NCBI GenBank assembly: GCA_034431765.1
Contig: DAOUDD010000135.1
Coordinates: forward strand, 36,727 to 100,726
Origin: DASYAN01 sp034431765
GTDB lineage: Bacteria; Chloroflexota; Ktedonobacteria; Ktedonobacterales; Ktedonobacteraceae
DNA length: 64,000 nucleotides
Direction of reading: 5' to 3'
A model generated the notes under the pieces. It saw nothing but the letters and a program-made list of their open reading frames with translations, was not told the DNA's origin and searched no databases. Within the stretch, counting starts at the first letter, position 1, and every line of letters begins with the position of its first letter. Position numbers and translations under genes: made by a program. Positions 26,736 through 34,175 of this stretch are shown one piece after another.

Positions 26736-27383
26736 CTATAATGGAAGAGGGACACGATCAACTTCTCTTCGAGGTTTGTTTTTCACTTTTCTCTTTTGAG
26801 GTGTTTCTTTGCTCTTTCGCATATTTGGGGAAACTTTGTTTTCAGCACTCATGCCTGGAAGCTGGTTAGGAGGATAGACCTGTGAATTAATATAATCCTT
26901 GATTCGCTGTAATGAAACTTTTGCCAAATTCTCTATAGTTTGAATATCCGCAAAAGATGTAAACTCTAATGATTGTCGCTTCTCGAAGACCTTTTTAGCC
27001 TGACGCTCACTGAGCTGGATAACCTCTATCAACGACTCTGACGAGAGTGCCAATTCATTAAATCGCTGCCACGCAACTTTCTCTGCATGATCGTTGATAG
27101 GAAAGTACTCTTTATCTCCATCTGCTATATAGATATACACATCGATGTCAGCTTGACTGAGATATTTGACCATCAGAGGCCCCACCTCATCCCAGGACAG
27201 TTTCCCATTTTGTGCCCCTAACTTAGGAAAGGCAATACTCTTAATACCACCTTCTTTGTAGTGAGCAATGAAATACTCTAAACCCTGCTGCAAATATTCA
27301 AGCTTAGAGTTCGCTTTCCAATTGTCCTTATGCTCATTCACCAAAGTGGACTTGAAGAAGGATTTCCTGCTGTTACATTTCAA
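26736..27383 (-). CDS. Macro-domain fragment fused to a helix-hairpin-helix domain, probably 5'-truncated
   Basis: Residues about 15-95 match the second half of a macro (ADP-ribose-binding) domain: SKLEYLQQGLEYF, IKSIAFPKLGAQNGKLSW and VDVYIY-like DVYIYI. The first half, which carries the Asn-rich ADP-ribose loop, is missing; the frame opens just after a stop, at a TTG without a ribosome binding site. Residues about 112-166 form a ComEA-like helix-hairpin-helix pair (SFADIQTIENL, VSLQRIKDYI), and a basic tail follows. Related macro domains occur in DarG-type antitoxins, but a toxin gene is absent. It may be a decayed gene or a short functional variant. Confidence 0.55.
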   Translation of the reverse strand: MKCNSRKSFFKSTLVNEHKDNWKANSKLEYLQQGLEYFIAHYKEGGIKSIAFPKLGAQNGKLSWDEVGPLMVKYLSQADIDVYIYIADGDKEYFPINDHAEKVAWQRFNELALSSESLIEVIQLSERQAKKVFEKRQSLEFTSFADIQTIENLAKVSLQRIKDYINSQVYPPNQLPGMSAENKVSPNMRKSKETPQKRKVKNKPRREVDRVPLPL

Positions 27384-27441
27384 CCTTGGTTATATTTTCA
27401 ACCGAGATAATACTTCAAGGAAGAGATATGTGAATAGTCAT

Positions 27442-27477
27442 GCTTGTCTACACATATAAATATGTGTGTAGACAAGC
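27442..27477. repeat. Inverted repeat ahead of the macro-domain fragment
   Basis: GCTTGTCTACACATAT (27442-27457) pairs with ATATGTGTGTAGACAAGC (27460-27477), with a 2-nt bulge and a 2-nt loop. It lies between the anti-sigma-like gene and the truncated macro gene. It has no T-tract, so it could be a hairpin terminator or the scar of an insertion. Confidence 0.5.
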
Positions 27478-27507
27478 TGCTAAATGTGTTAGAGAACTTA
27501 GAAAAAC

Positions 27508-27747
27508 TCAGCTATTTCCCTGTGAACGCTTCCAGCTTTGAAACACATCTCGAAGCTCGTTGATAGTGGTCAGTGGCATAGGGTCGTTGGATAGTTGGCG
27601 CAGCAGCGCAATCGTTTGCCGTACCTGCTCTATATACGTGTCACAATTATCGCAGTGTGCCAGGTGTTCTCTTACCCGCTCCTGAGTTTCAGGGAGCAGA
27701 GTTTCTTCCAGGTAGCCGCTGATCAGTTCAACAACTTCCTGGCACAC
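27508..27747 (-). CDS. Short zinc-finger anti-sigma-like protein
   Basis: The 79-residue soluble protein has the anti-sigma zinc finger H-x3-C-x2-C (AHCDNC within EHLAHCDNCDTYI) and the typical start CQEVVELISGYLEETL. The start is a GTG. Its sigma partner would be the gene immediately upstream, but that one is only a fragment (27723-27962, overlapping by 25 bp). The protein may therefore be an orphan or may regulate a sigma factor elsewhere. Confidence 0.65.
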   Translation of the reverse strand: MCQEVVELISGYLEETLLPETQERVREHLAHCDNCDTYIEQVRQTIALLRQLSNDPMPLTTINELRDVFQSWKRSQGNS

Positions 27748-27962
27748 AAGTCCCCCAGGAGGTCCTGATGGTGTGGATCTCCCTCTGAAAATACGTGCGA
27801 TGTACCCAGAAATAGGAAAGCTTGTTCATCACCATTGCGCAATGCTTCCACAACGCGATGTTCACTTTCACCTGAGACCGTATTTTCTCTATTCAGGCCT
27901 TCACGATGGCGCATTCTAACACCATGAGATACATCTCCTGGTTGATAGGCTGGTTCGTTCAT
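27723..27962 (-). pseudogene. Remnant of an ECF sigma factor gene
   Basis: The first about 50 residues end in EHRVVEALRNGDEQAF, the beginning of sigma region 2. After this the frame no longer matches the family, and it stops after 79 residues, whereas such sigma factors have about 180-210. The DNA that should encode the rest of region 2 and all of region 4 is missing, and the anti-sigma gene begins at once. A deletion inside a sigma/anti-sigma pair explains this best. AAAGG lies upstream of the ATG. Confidence 0.5.
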
Positions 27963-28209
27963 CCCTTTTACCTTTGTAGGATTCAGGTATTTGCAAGCTA
28001 TGCGTGAGCAAGGAGAGATAGAAGCTTCTCACACTAGGGGGAATTGGACCGAGTGAGTATTGTCGCTGTACCATAGCATATTTTCAACCCTTTCACGAGA
28101 AGCCCTTCTAGATGTTACACAATATCTTGCGTTATAAAACGTAGTGAAGACCGTTTATAAAAGTGTATGAATATTATGCTATAAGCTCTATGTATTGAAA
28201 GGATCTCTT

Positions 28210-28767
28210 ATGAAAAAACCTATTGTTATGCTGTTTTGTCTTGCCGTCTTCCTCACTGTTCTTCAGGCCTGTAGTGAAAGTAATGCTAACGCCGGTACTA
28301 CCGTCACCGCCAGTAGTGCTAACACCTCCTCTTCAGCCAAAGGAACTCCAACCTCCTCAGCCTCCCCAACATCCGCAAAACATTTCAAAACGAGTGAGGT
28401 AGTGCAAGTGGGTGACACCTGGCAGATCACCGTTGAGGGAGCCAAGACGGATGCCGGAGATGACTTTAACAAGCCACAAAAAGATGGAAATGTATTTCTC
28501 CTACTCGATGTCTCATTGCACAATGTCTCTAAACAAGAGCAATCTATATCAAGTGCGTTGAACTTTACATTGCGCGACTCAAGTGGTCAGGAATATACTG
28601 AGACTATTGTCAGCACTGCTAAGCCGCCTGATGGTAAAGTCGAGGCTGACGCTCCACTACGAGGTACACTTGCATATGAAGTGCCCTCCTCAATGCACAA
28701 TTTCACACTCCATTTTGCTGCTGACATTATGGAAAAGGGGCAAACGACCTGGGATATCGGTGTGTAA
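28210..28767 (+). CDS. Lipoprotein with DUF4352 domain
   Basis: The 185-residue protein starts with a lipoprotein signal (MKKPIVMLFCLAVFLTVLQAC) with lipobox LQAC, so it is anchored to the outer face of the cytoplasmic membrane. A Ser/Thr/Ala-rich linker (about 22-60) leads to a DUF4352-type beta-sandwich (about 65-185), with VGDTWQITVEGAK, FLLLDVSLHNVSKQEQSI and GTLAYEVPSS. The fold is immunoglobulin-like; no enzymatic role is known. AAAGGAT lies just upstream of the ATG at 28210. The gene ends in one of the strongest hairpins of the window. Confidence 0.85.
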   Translation: MKKPIVMLFCLAVFLTVLQACSESNANAGTTVTASSANTSSSAKGTPTSSASPTSAKHFKTSEVVQVGDTWQITVEGAKTDAGDDFNKPQKDGNVFLLLDVSLHNVSKQEQSISSALNFTLRDSSGQEYTETIVSTAKPPDGKVEADAPLRGTLAYEVPSSMHNFTLHFAADIMEKGQTTWDIGV

Positions 28768-28827
28768 GTGACAAACGAGAAAAACCGGTACTGCGTTCAC
28801 AGTACCGGTTTTTTCTCGTTTGTCACT
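28767..28827. terminator. Very long bidirectional terminator hairpin
   Basis: The arms 28767-28793 and 28800-28827 pair over about 27 bp with a single bulge and a 6-nt loop (CGTTCA). Each arm contains an A or T run, so it works for the lipoprotein gene on the plus strand and sufB on the minus strand. Confidence 0.85.
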
Positions 28828-28834
28828 ATTAATT

Positions 28835-30235
28835 TTAGCCTACGCTACCGGACATCTCCAATTGGATCAGCCGGTTCAGCTCGACGGCGTACTCCATCGG
28901 CAGCTCTTTGGTGATCGGCTCGATAAAGCCGTTAACGATCAAGGAATAGGCTTCCGACTCATCGAGGCCACGGCTCATCAGGTAGAAGAGCTGATCCTCT
29001 CCGACCTTGGAGACAGTTGCCTCATGACCGATCTCGGTCTGGTTCTCCTCAACACGAATGGTTGGATAGGTGTCGGTGCGAGCATCCTCATCGAGCAGCA
29101 GTGCATCACAGCGTACGCTCGACTTCGTGTGGTGTGCGCCAGGATTGACGCGGATCAAGCCACGATAGGAGGCGCGTCCAGTACCCTTCGAGACCGACTT
29201 TGAGAGAATCTGCGACGTTGTATGCGGGGCGAGATGGGTTATCTTCGCGCCTGCATCCTGATGCATGCCATTGTTCGCAAACGCGACTGAGAGAACATCA
29301 CCGCGTGCGCCCGGCTCCATCAGCAGAACGGCAGGATACTTCATCGTCACCTTCGAGCCGAGGTTGCCATCGACCCATTCCATCGTCGCATCGCGATAAG
29401 CGGCTGCACGCTTGGTAACGAGATTATAAACGTTCTTCGACCAGTTCTGGATGGTGGTATAGCGAACGCGTGCGCCTTCCAGGACCTTGATCTCGACGAC
29501 AGCGCTGTGCAGGCTATCGCTCGTATAGCTCGGCGCAGTACAGCCCTCGACGTAGTGGATATAGGAACCAGGCTCGGCGATGATAAGCGTACGCTCAAAC
29601 TGACCCATATTTTTCGCGTTGATGCGGAAGTAGGCTTGCAGCGGGATCTCGACACGTACACCACGAGGCACGTAGACGAAGCTACCACCGCTCCAGACCG
29701 CGCTATTGAGGGAAGCAAACTTGTTGTCGGATGGTGGGATAACCGTGCCGAAGTGCTCTTTGATGATATCGGGATATTCGCGCAATGCGGTATCCATATC
29801 GGTAAAGATTACACCCAACTTTTCGAGGTCCTCACGCACCTTGTGATAGACTGCTTCACTCTCGTACTGCGCAGTCACGCCGGAGAGATACTTCTGTTCA
29901 GCCTGCGGAATGCCCAGGCGATCAAACGTATTCTTAATGTCAGCGGGAATATCATCCCAGGTCTTGCCCTGCTCAGCAACGGGTTTAATATAGTAGTAGA
30001 TGTCATCGAAGTTGATACCCGACAGATCGGCCCCCCAGGTTGGCATGGGACGTTTCTCGAAGAGGTCCAGGCTCTTGAGGCGGAAATCCCGCATCCAACT
30101 GGGTTCGCCTTTCATCTCGGAGATCATTTCAACAAGTTTCCTGCTCAAGCCCTTTTCGGACTTGAAGGTATAGTTTTCAGGGACAGAGAACCCGGCAGTA
30201 TAGGTATCCTGCTCCAATTCAAATGCCTGACTCAT
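28835..30235 (-). CDS. sufB: Fe-S cluster assembly scaffold SufB
   Basis: The 466-residue protein matches SufB over its full length. It starts with a helical domain containing LSRKLVEMISEMKGEP and WMRDFRLKSLDLF. A right-handed beta-helix core follows, with FVYVPRGVRVEIPLQAYFR, GSYIHYVEGCTAP and VRCDALLLDEDARTDTYP, then the C-terminal helices SRGLDESEAYSLIVNGF. With SufC and SufD it forms the scaffold on which cysteine-derived sulfur and iron are assembled. Here it stands alone, with its own promoter and terminator and no sufC or sufD next to it. GGAG lies 6 bp before the ATG. Confidence 0.96.
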   Translation of the reverse strand: MSQAFELEQDTYTAGFSVPENYTFKSEKGLSRKLVEMISEMKGEPSWMRDFRLKSLDLFEKRPMPTWGADLSGINFDDIYYYIKPVAEQGKTWDDIPADIKNTFDRLGIPQAEQKYLSGVTAQYESEAVYHKVREDLEKLGVIFTDMDTALREYPDIIKEHFGTVIPPSDNKFASLNSAVWSGGSFVYVPRGVRVEIPLQAYFRINAKNMGQFERTLIIAEPGSYIHYVEGCTAPSYTSDSLHSAVVEIKVLEGARVRYTTIQNWSKNVYNLVTKRAAAYRDATMEWVDGNLGSKVTMKYPAVLLMEPGARGDVLSVAFANNGMHQDAGAKITHLAPHTTSQILSKSVSKGTGRASYRGLIRVNPGAHHTKSSVRCDALLLDEDARTDTYPTIRVEENQTEIGHEATVSKVGEDQLFYLMSRGLDESEAYSLIVNGFIEPITKELPMEYAVELNRLIQLEMSGSVG

Positions 30236-30287
30236 GCGTTACTCCATCTGGCGTCTATCGTTCAGTAGAGAGTACTCTACTCTCTTA

Positions 30288-30309
30288 ATCCTGACTACTC
30301 TACTCGGAT
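30288..30309. promoter_or_regulatory. Probable Rrf2-type (IscR/SufR-like) operator upstream of sufB
   Basis: The 22-bp imperfect palindrome reads, on the minus strand, ATCCGAGTA-GAG-TAGTCAGGAT. Its shape resembles the known Rrf2-family operator with GACT/AGTC half-sites flanked by A/T. It lies just downstream of the predicted sufB start point, so binding would block transcription. An Rrf2 regulator sensing Fe-S status is the natural candidate, but none is encoded in the window. Confidence 0.5.
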
Positions 30310-30317
30310 TTAATCGT

Positions 30318-30346
30318 ATTATATGCGTTTTCCTCGCTCCTGTCAA
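30318..30346 (-). promoter_or_regulatory. Consensus promoter of sufB
   Basis: On the minus strand a perfect TTGACA (30346-30341) and a perfect TATAAT (30323-30318) are separated by 17 bp. This is the only fully consensus promoter seen in the window. Confidence 0.85.
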
Positions 30347-30383
30347 GATTTTGCCCTGATTTAGCCAGTGAAACCAATTTTTA

Positions 30384-30412
30384 TTGTTATGAAGTGTAAG
30401 AAAGAGTATACT
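30384..30412 (+). promoter_or_regulatory. Promoter of the ESX-like/toxin operon
   Basis: TTGTTA (30384-30389) and TATACT (30407-30412) are 17 bp apart. The start point would be near 30419, giving a leader of about 100 nt before the first ESX-like gene. Its -35 lies 38 bp from that of the divergent sufB promoter. Confidence 0.6.
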
Positions 30413-30520
30413 TGCAGAGGAGCTAGGAGTAGATGAGCGTTCTATCAGCAGAACGTGTGGAATTTATAGATAAGCTTAGAAATAATTTAGATAATACGTC
30501 TGTAAAGAAAGGTAGATGCT

Positions 30521-31189
30521 ATGCTAAGACCTCCTGACGATGGAAGTACAGATACACTCTCCGTTTCTCCATCGGCTCTACAAGCTGCGGCTCCTACGTA
30601 TTATAAAGCGGCTCAGGACATAGACACGCTCCAAAAGAATCTGGTTGCGACCGTACAACAAGCGACTAATGCTATGTTTCTCCTCTATGAGCTTGCCCGT
30701 TTCGCAGCTACCCTGGAACATCTTCATCAACGCATTAGTGTGGCAATGGAATGTGCCTCCAAGGGGCTAACCAAAATGGGCGTTGCTCTAGAAGTTGCCA
30801 GCGAAGATTTCGCGGCTGGGGATCAGGAAGTGAGCAATACGTTTAAGAAAACTGCTGATGATCCCAATGTATGGAATATTCCTACAAAGCCTGTGTTCCC
30901 TATTCCTGGTCTCAATACTGATCCAAATCCTCCTATTGTTCAGCCGCAGCCTCAGCCTGTTATTCCTCTACCTATACCTTTTCCCTTACCTGGTGGCTTT
31001 TTTAATACCTCACCAGGCTTAAATGTATCTCCCTTTCAAAATACAACGCCTGGTACTGTATTACCCGAGGGCATTCCTAACTTGTCACCCGATTCGCAGT
31101 TCCCTTCAAACTCGGATCTCTTTCAAGGTAAACAAGGCGATAATCCACTCTTGCATCCATCTACAGGCATTGATCCCGCATTAGAATAA
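30521..31189 (+). CDS. ESX-like helical protein with proline-rich tail, toxin partner candidate
   Basis: The 222-residue protein lacks a signal peptide. Residues about 15-115 are predicted as long helices (TYYKAAQDIDTLQKNLVATV, LARFAATLEHLHQRISVAM), ending in FAAGDQEVSNTF. This is the kind of helical hairpin seen in ESX/WXG and LXG partner proteins of type VII-like secretion. The rest (about 120-222) is rich in Pro, Asn, Gly and Gln, with a low-complexity PIPFPLPGGFF stretch. A poor ribosome binding site (AAAGG) precedes the ATG. The WXG-type toxin starts 26 bp downstream, so the two probably form one operon, and this protein probably pairs with or chaperones the toxin. No secretion ATPase is in the window. 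Confidence 0.7.
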   Translation: MLRPPDDGSTDTLSVSPSALQAAAPTYYKAAQDIDTLQKNLVATVQQATNAMFLLYELARFAATLEHLHQRISVAMECASKGLTKMGVALEVASEDFAAGDQEVSNTFKKTADDPNVWNIPTKPVFPIPGLNTDPNPPIVQPQPQPVIPLPIPFPLPGGFFNTSPGLNVSPFQNTTPGTVLPEGIPNLSPDSQFPSNSDLFQGKQGDNPLLHPSTGIDPALE

Positions 31190-31215
31190 CTTTCGTAAGA
31201 GCAAGGAAATAGACG

Positions 31216-32388
31216 ATGGGCAATATAAGCGCAAATGATCTGGCACAGGTCTCTAGTGACTTACGCCAGGTTGCTAAGAAATATAGTGACAGCGAACGTG
31301 AATTGGGACAGCAGATCCTGAACCTTGACGGTCACGTCATGAACCTGGTCTTTGATGGAGGCACACAGTGGAAGGGTCAGGCAAGCGATGCATTTATAGG
31401 AGCCTGGAATCAACGACGTACACGTATACAGCAGGCATCCAGCTTGATGAATCAGAGCGCATCTATCCTGACACAGATGGCTCAGAAGATAGATGACCAT
31501 CTTTCAACCATCCGCTCTGATCAGTCATTGCTCCAGGGTCCGAATCATCGTACACTCGGACCCGATGATCAAAGCTCTATTATGGACGAGCTATCGCAAG
31601 CTGAGAATGCTATTATCACGGGTCTCTCAATGCTGAACTCGCAGTTAGAAGCGTTAGCGGAAGAGGTAGGAGATTGCCCAGAGGAAAAAGAGGGAGATCC
31701 ATTCCCTTACGGTAAGGATTTCGGGAACAATGGCATTAACAAGAGCGATAGCAACGCTGGTGGCAAAGAGAATCCAGGGGCATCGGGCAATGACGAGGGA
31801 ACACCTGAGACACCCGGTCAACTTCCAACAACAGCTATGGGTCTTCAGCAGACAAAAGCCGAAGCATACTACACGCTGGAAACGCTTAAACAGGAGTTAG
31901 ACCAACATCCTGAACTCAAAGGACAATATGCGCACGAGTATGATAAACTCCTTGCCGACTACAAAGAAGCCTCTGATATCCTTAGCAACCCCCAATCGGA
32001 CCCTGAGCTTGCAACACTTGCACATGAAAGTATCCTTGATATTACAGGAAGGGCTGGTCAAATCACAAGTGAAATTAGAGAGAGATTTCCACAGATAGAG
32101 GTCCCTTCGGTTCCGGCTTATGTCACAGAAAACAGAGTTCCTCTGGATAGGGAAACATTTTTGAACGATGCAAATCGCTTTGAGAGAACAAATATAGTAG
32201 AGCCGAAGGGTTCTGTTGTGTATCGCGACAAAGAGACTGGATGGTATTACCACCGCGATACCTTCCATAAAGGGGCAGGAGCAGAGATTGAGGTGTACGA
32301 TTCTCGTGGGAAGCATATCGGAGAGGTGACACCTGATGGACAGTATAAAGGCCCTGCAGTCCCCGGACGCAGAATTTCAATACCATAA
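31216..32388 (+). CDS. WXG100-type polymorphic toxin with colicin E3-like RNase tail
   Basis: The 390-residue protein starts with a WXG100-like domain (about 1-95): two helices around the turn QWKGQASDAF (W-K-G near residue 53). A disordered Asn/Gly/Glu linker (about 150-205) and a helical stretch (about 205-295) follow. The last about 55 residues resemble the 16S rRNA-cleaving domain of colicin E3. D348 and H351 (DTFH), E357/E359, R385/R386 and the blocks KHIGEVTPDG and KGP line up with the E3 catalytic Asp, His, Glu and Arg and its GQHLGSFDP and KGP blocks. It is probably exported as an antibacterial toxin that would cleave the decoding centre of the ribosome. No signal peptide is seen, as expected for WXG export. 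Confidence 0.72.
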   Translation: MGNISANDLAQVSSDLRQVAKKYSDSERELGQQILNLDGHVMNLVFDGGTQWKGQASDAFIGAWNQRRTRIQQASSLMNQSASILTQMAQKIDDHLSTIRSDQSLLQGPNHRTLGPDDQSSIMDELSQAENAIITGLSMLNSQLEALAEEVGDCPEEKEGDPFPYGKDFGNNGINKSDSNAGGKENPGASGNDEGTPETPGQLPTTAMGLQQTKAEAYYTLETLKQELDQHPELKGQYAHEYDKLLADYKEASDILSNPQSDPELATLAHESILDITGRAGQITSEIRERFPQIEVPSVPAYVTENRVPLDRETFLNDANRFERTNIVEPKGSVVYRDKETGWYYHRDTFHKGAGAEIEVYDSRGKHIGEVTPDGQYKGPAVPGRRISIP

Positions 32389-32405
32389 ATGCGAGGAGAA
32401 ATTAG

Positions 32406-33293
32406 ATGTCTCACCTCACGAAGTATCCAGATATGTTATTCCCTCTAGCAGGTGATGTATATAAAGCACAACGTCGTCCAGGTCACGCTCACCTGCTTGT
32501 CAACCAGGACTACGAGGGGATCAGCGTACTCGATGTCTGGCAGCAACGGATTATCTCCACAATACCCTTTCCTCCACGTTTTGCTGCGGCGCGGATAATT
32601 GATAACTGGTGTCTGCGAGCCGACGGAAACGCGGTCATGCTCCTCAATGAAGAGGAACGCTTTGCCTCTTTCCTCTCGTTGACGCAAAATGAACCTGCCT
32701 ACGACCTGGAAATACCGTCTGCTATACGTGATGTGCAGGATTTACGTTACCTCTGGCAAGAAGATGCCTTCTGGCTAGCGGGAGGAAGAACAGTCAGTAT
32801 CTTCACACTGCAAGAGCAAAAAAACACACCTGTCCTTGTGGAAAAGAGCAACCTACAGGCTCGTATCGCGCAAACAGGTTGGGTCCGGGCGTTAGATCTT
32901 CTGCCTACATATCGCTGTAACGTTCTTTCTGTCCAGTCCGACACAGGCGAAATACGCTATCATACCTTCGCGGACAGGCCTGTTGTAGGAGTTCTGAACT
33001 GGAAAGACTCCTTCAGATTGTCGGTTCCTGCACCTGAGGAGGTGCCTAATCTAGCATTTGGGGCGGGCCGTCTATTCATCCTACAAGAATACGAAATTCA
33101 CGAGCTGAATGAGCAGGGAGAGATCCAAGCCGTGTATCCTGTCACGGATGGCTTTCACTATTATTGCTTCGATACGCTACGAGCAAATCAGGGACGCCCT
33201 CCTGCACTCGTTGCAATTGCAAGTAAGCTCAGTGATGACCGTGCAAGCCAGGTCCAGGTCTACCACCTTGACAATCTATCTTCAAGTTCGTAA
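32406..33293 (+). CDS. Repeat-like beta-rich protein, candidate immunity protein of the toxin
   Basis: The 295-residue soluble protein has an overall pattern of alternating beta strands and polar loops suggestive of a beta-propeller (for example AHLLVNQDYEGISVLDVW, NWCLRADGNAVMLLNEE and FWLAGGRTVSIFTLQEQ). I recognise no named family. It starts 17 bp after the toxin stop with the strong GAGGAG site, so it is co-translated with it, the position normally taken by an immunity gene. It is much larger than the about 85-residue immunity proteins of E3-type colicins and looks unrelated. It could instead be an accessory or secretion factor. Confidence 0.6.
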   Translation: MSHLTKYPDMLFPLAGDVYKAQRRPGHAHLLVNQDYEGISVLDVWQQRIISTIPFPPRFAAARIIDNWCLRADGNAVMLLNEEERFASFLSLTQNEPAYDLEIPSAIRDVQDLRYLWQEDAFWLAGGRTVSIFTLQEQKNTPVLVEKSNLQARIAQTGWVRALDLLPTYRCNVLSVQSDTGEIRYHTFADRPVVGVLNWKDSFRLSVPAPEEVPNLAFGAGRLFILQEYEIHELNEQGEIQAVYPVTDGFHYYCFDTLRANQGRPPALVAIASKLSDDRASQVQVYHLDNLSSSS

Positions 33294-33300
33294 CCTGAAA

Positions 33301-33327
33301 AGGGTAAAAAGACGTGCTTTTTACCCT
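33301..33327 (+). terminator. Terminator of the toxin operon
   Basis: An 11-bp stem, AGGGTAAAAAG with CTTTTTACCCT, has a 5-nt loop and lies 8 bp after the last gene. It directly abuts the tRNA promoter. Confidence 0.75.
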
Positions 33328-33328
33328 C

Positions 33329-33358
33329 TTGACAGACCACAACCGCTCTTGCTATCAT
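33329..33358 (+). promoter_or_regulatory. Promoter of the tRNA-Arg gene
   Basis: TTGACA (33329-33334) and TATCAT (33353-33358, preceded by TGC) are separated by 18 bp. The tRNA starts 44 bp downstream. Confidence 0.7.
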
Positions 33359-33401
33359 AACAGCAGCGCCGGGGGCTGCAATATCATCCCTCGACAGTGC
33401 T

Positions 33402-33474
33402 GCGCCCGTAGTTCAGTGGATAGAACACCGACCTTCTAAGTCGGCTGCCGCAGGTTCGAATCCTGCCGGGCGCG
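33402..33474 (+). tRNA. tRNA-Arg (anticodon TCT)
   Basis: The 73-nt cloverleaf is complete: a 7-bp acceptor GCGCCCG/CGGGCGC, D arm GTTC/GAAC, anticodon stem CCGAC/GTCGG with loop CTTCTAA (anticodon TCT), a 5-nt variable loop, a T arm GCAGG/CCTGC with loop TTCGAAT, and discriminator G. CCA is not encoded. There is no intron. It reads AGA codons. Confidence 0.97.
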
Positions 33475-33517
33475 CCCCCTCAGCTCTCTTTAATAGATTG
33501 AAGTCCTTCTACTAGCA

Positions 33518-33961
33518 TTACAACTCGTAGTCCTTTGCCATATTCACCTTTTGTAGCTGATTATTTTTTGGTGGTGTTAACCGTAATGTTACCTGCGTTA
33601 TACCTACATCATCAACAGGAACAAAGTAGACTTTTTCAAGATCAGGGTTATAGACTGCGAAATATTCCACTTCCCCTCGATAGTGTCTCTTTGTCATAGT
33701 ATCCTTTTGCCATGTATAAGCGTAGTGATTACTGCAAGAATTAAACCTTATAGTTTGCTGATCCTTTGATATCCATGCTGTTTTACACTGAACGCGCCAG
33801 AACTTTCGATCAGCGTCCTCAATAACCAGATCATAACGGTGATTTTCTCCCAAGGGTTTGAGCACTATGTATCCTACAGAAACGAGTCTTGCTGCAATGA
33901 TCACCTCACTTCTCTCGCCCATCTCTTTATGATTAAGACGCTTTGGTCCAGTCTTCTCCAT
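33518..33961 (-). CDS. PD-(D/E)XK nuclease-like protein (group I intron-associated PDDEXK_5 type)
   Basis: The 147-residue protein has the layout of the compact PD-(D/E)XK family first seen in the Ssp6803I intron homing endonuclease. It has GERSE (E16, E19), a strand with D44 (HRYDLVIED), and Q58-x-K60 (VQCKTA) as the metal-site triad, with Gln in the (D/E) place as usual for this branch. Many members are free-standing and of unknown function. It ends 43 bp from the 3' end of the tRNA-Arg gene, on the opposite strand. ATG 33961 follows AGGAG with 8-bp spacing; an in-frame GTG lies 9 bp upstream. Confidence 0.7.
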   Translation of the reverse strand: MEKTGPKRLNHKEMGERSEVIIAARLVSVGYIVLKPLGENHRYDLVIEDADRKFWRVQCKTAWISKDQQTIRFNSCSNHYAYTWQKDTMTKRHYRGEVEYFAVYNPDLEKVYFVPVDDVGITQVTLRLTPPKNNQLQKVNMAKDYEL

Positions 33962-34175
33962 ACCATCCACTCCTCTTGCTTTGTCTAAGCATTCCTAATA
34001 GCTTAGCTTGTTGAATCAATAACATTTCTAGCCGACTAACTGTAGTAGAATTTCGGATATTCTGTATAGAGCGTTCTTATATGAACACTTCTCATAAAGG
34101 ATACCCGATAATGGCTGTTCACGTCAAGAGAAAAGTGTGGTAATATACTGTAAGTACTAGAATCTGGAGTGAGAC

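Noticed and set aside
27442..27477. Terminal inverted repeats of an insertion sequence
   Set aside because: The arms are only 2 nt apart and form one hairpin. No transposase and no paired distant copy were seen.
33402..33474. A group I intron in the tRNA-Arg gene, suggested by the neighbouring nuclease
   Set aside because: The 73-nt cloverleaf is continuous through the anticodon loop, so there is no intron.
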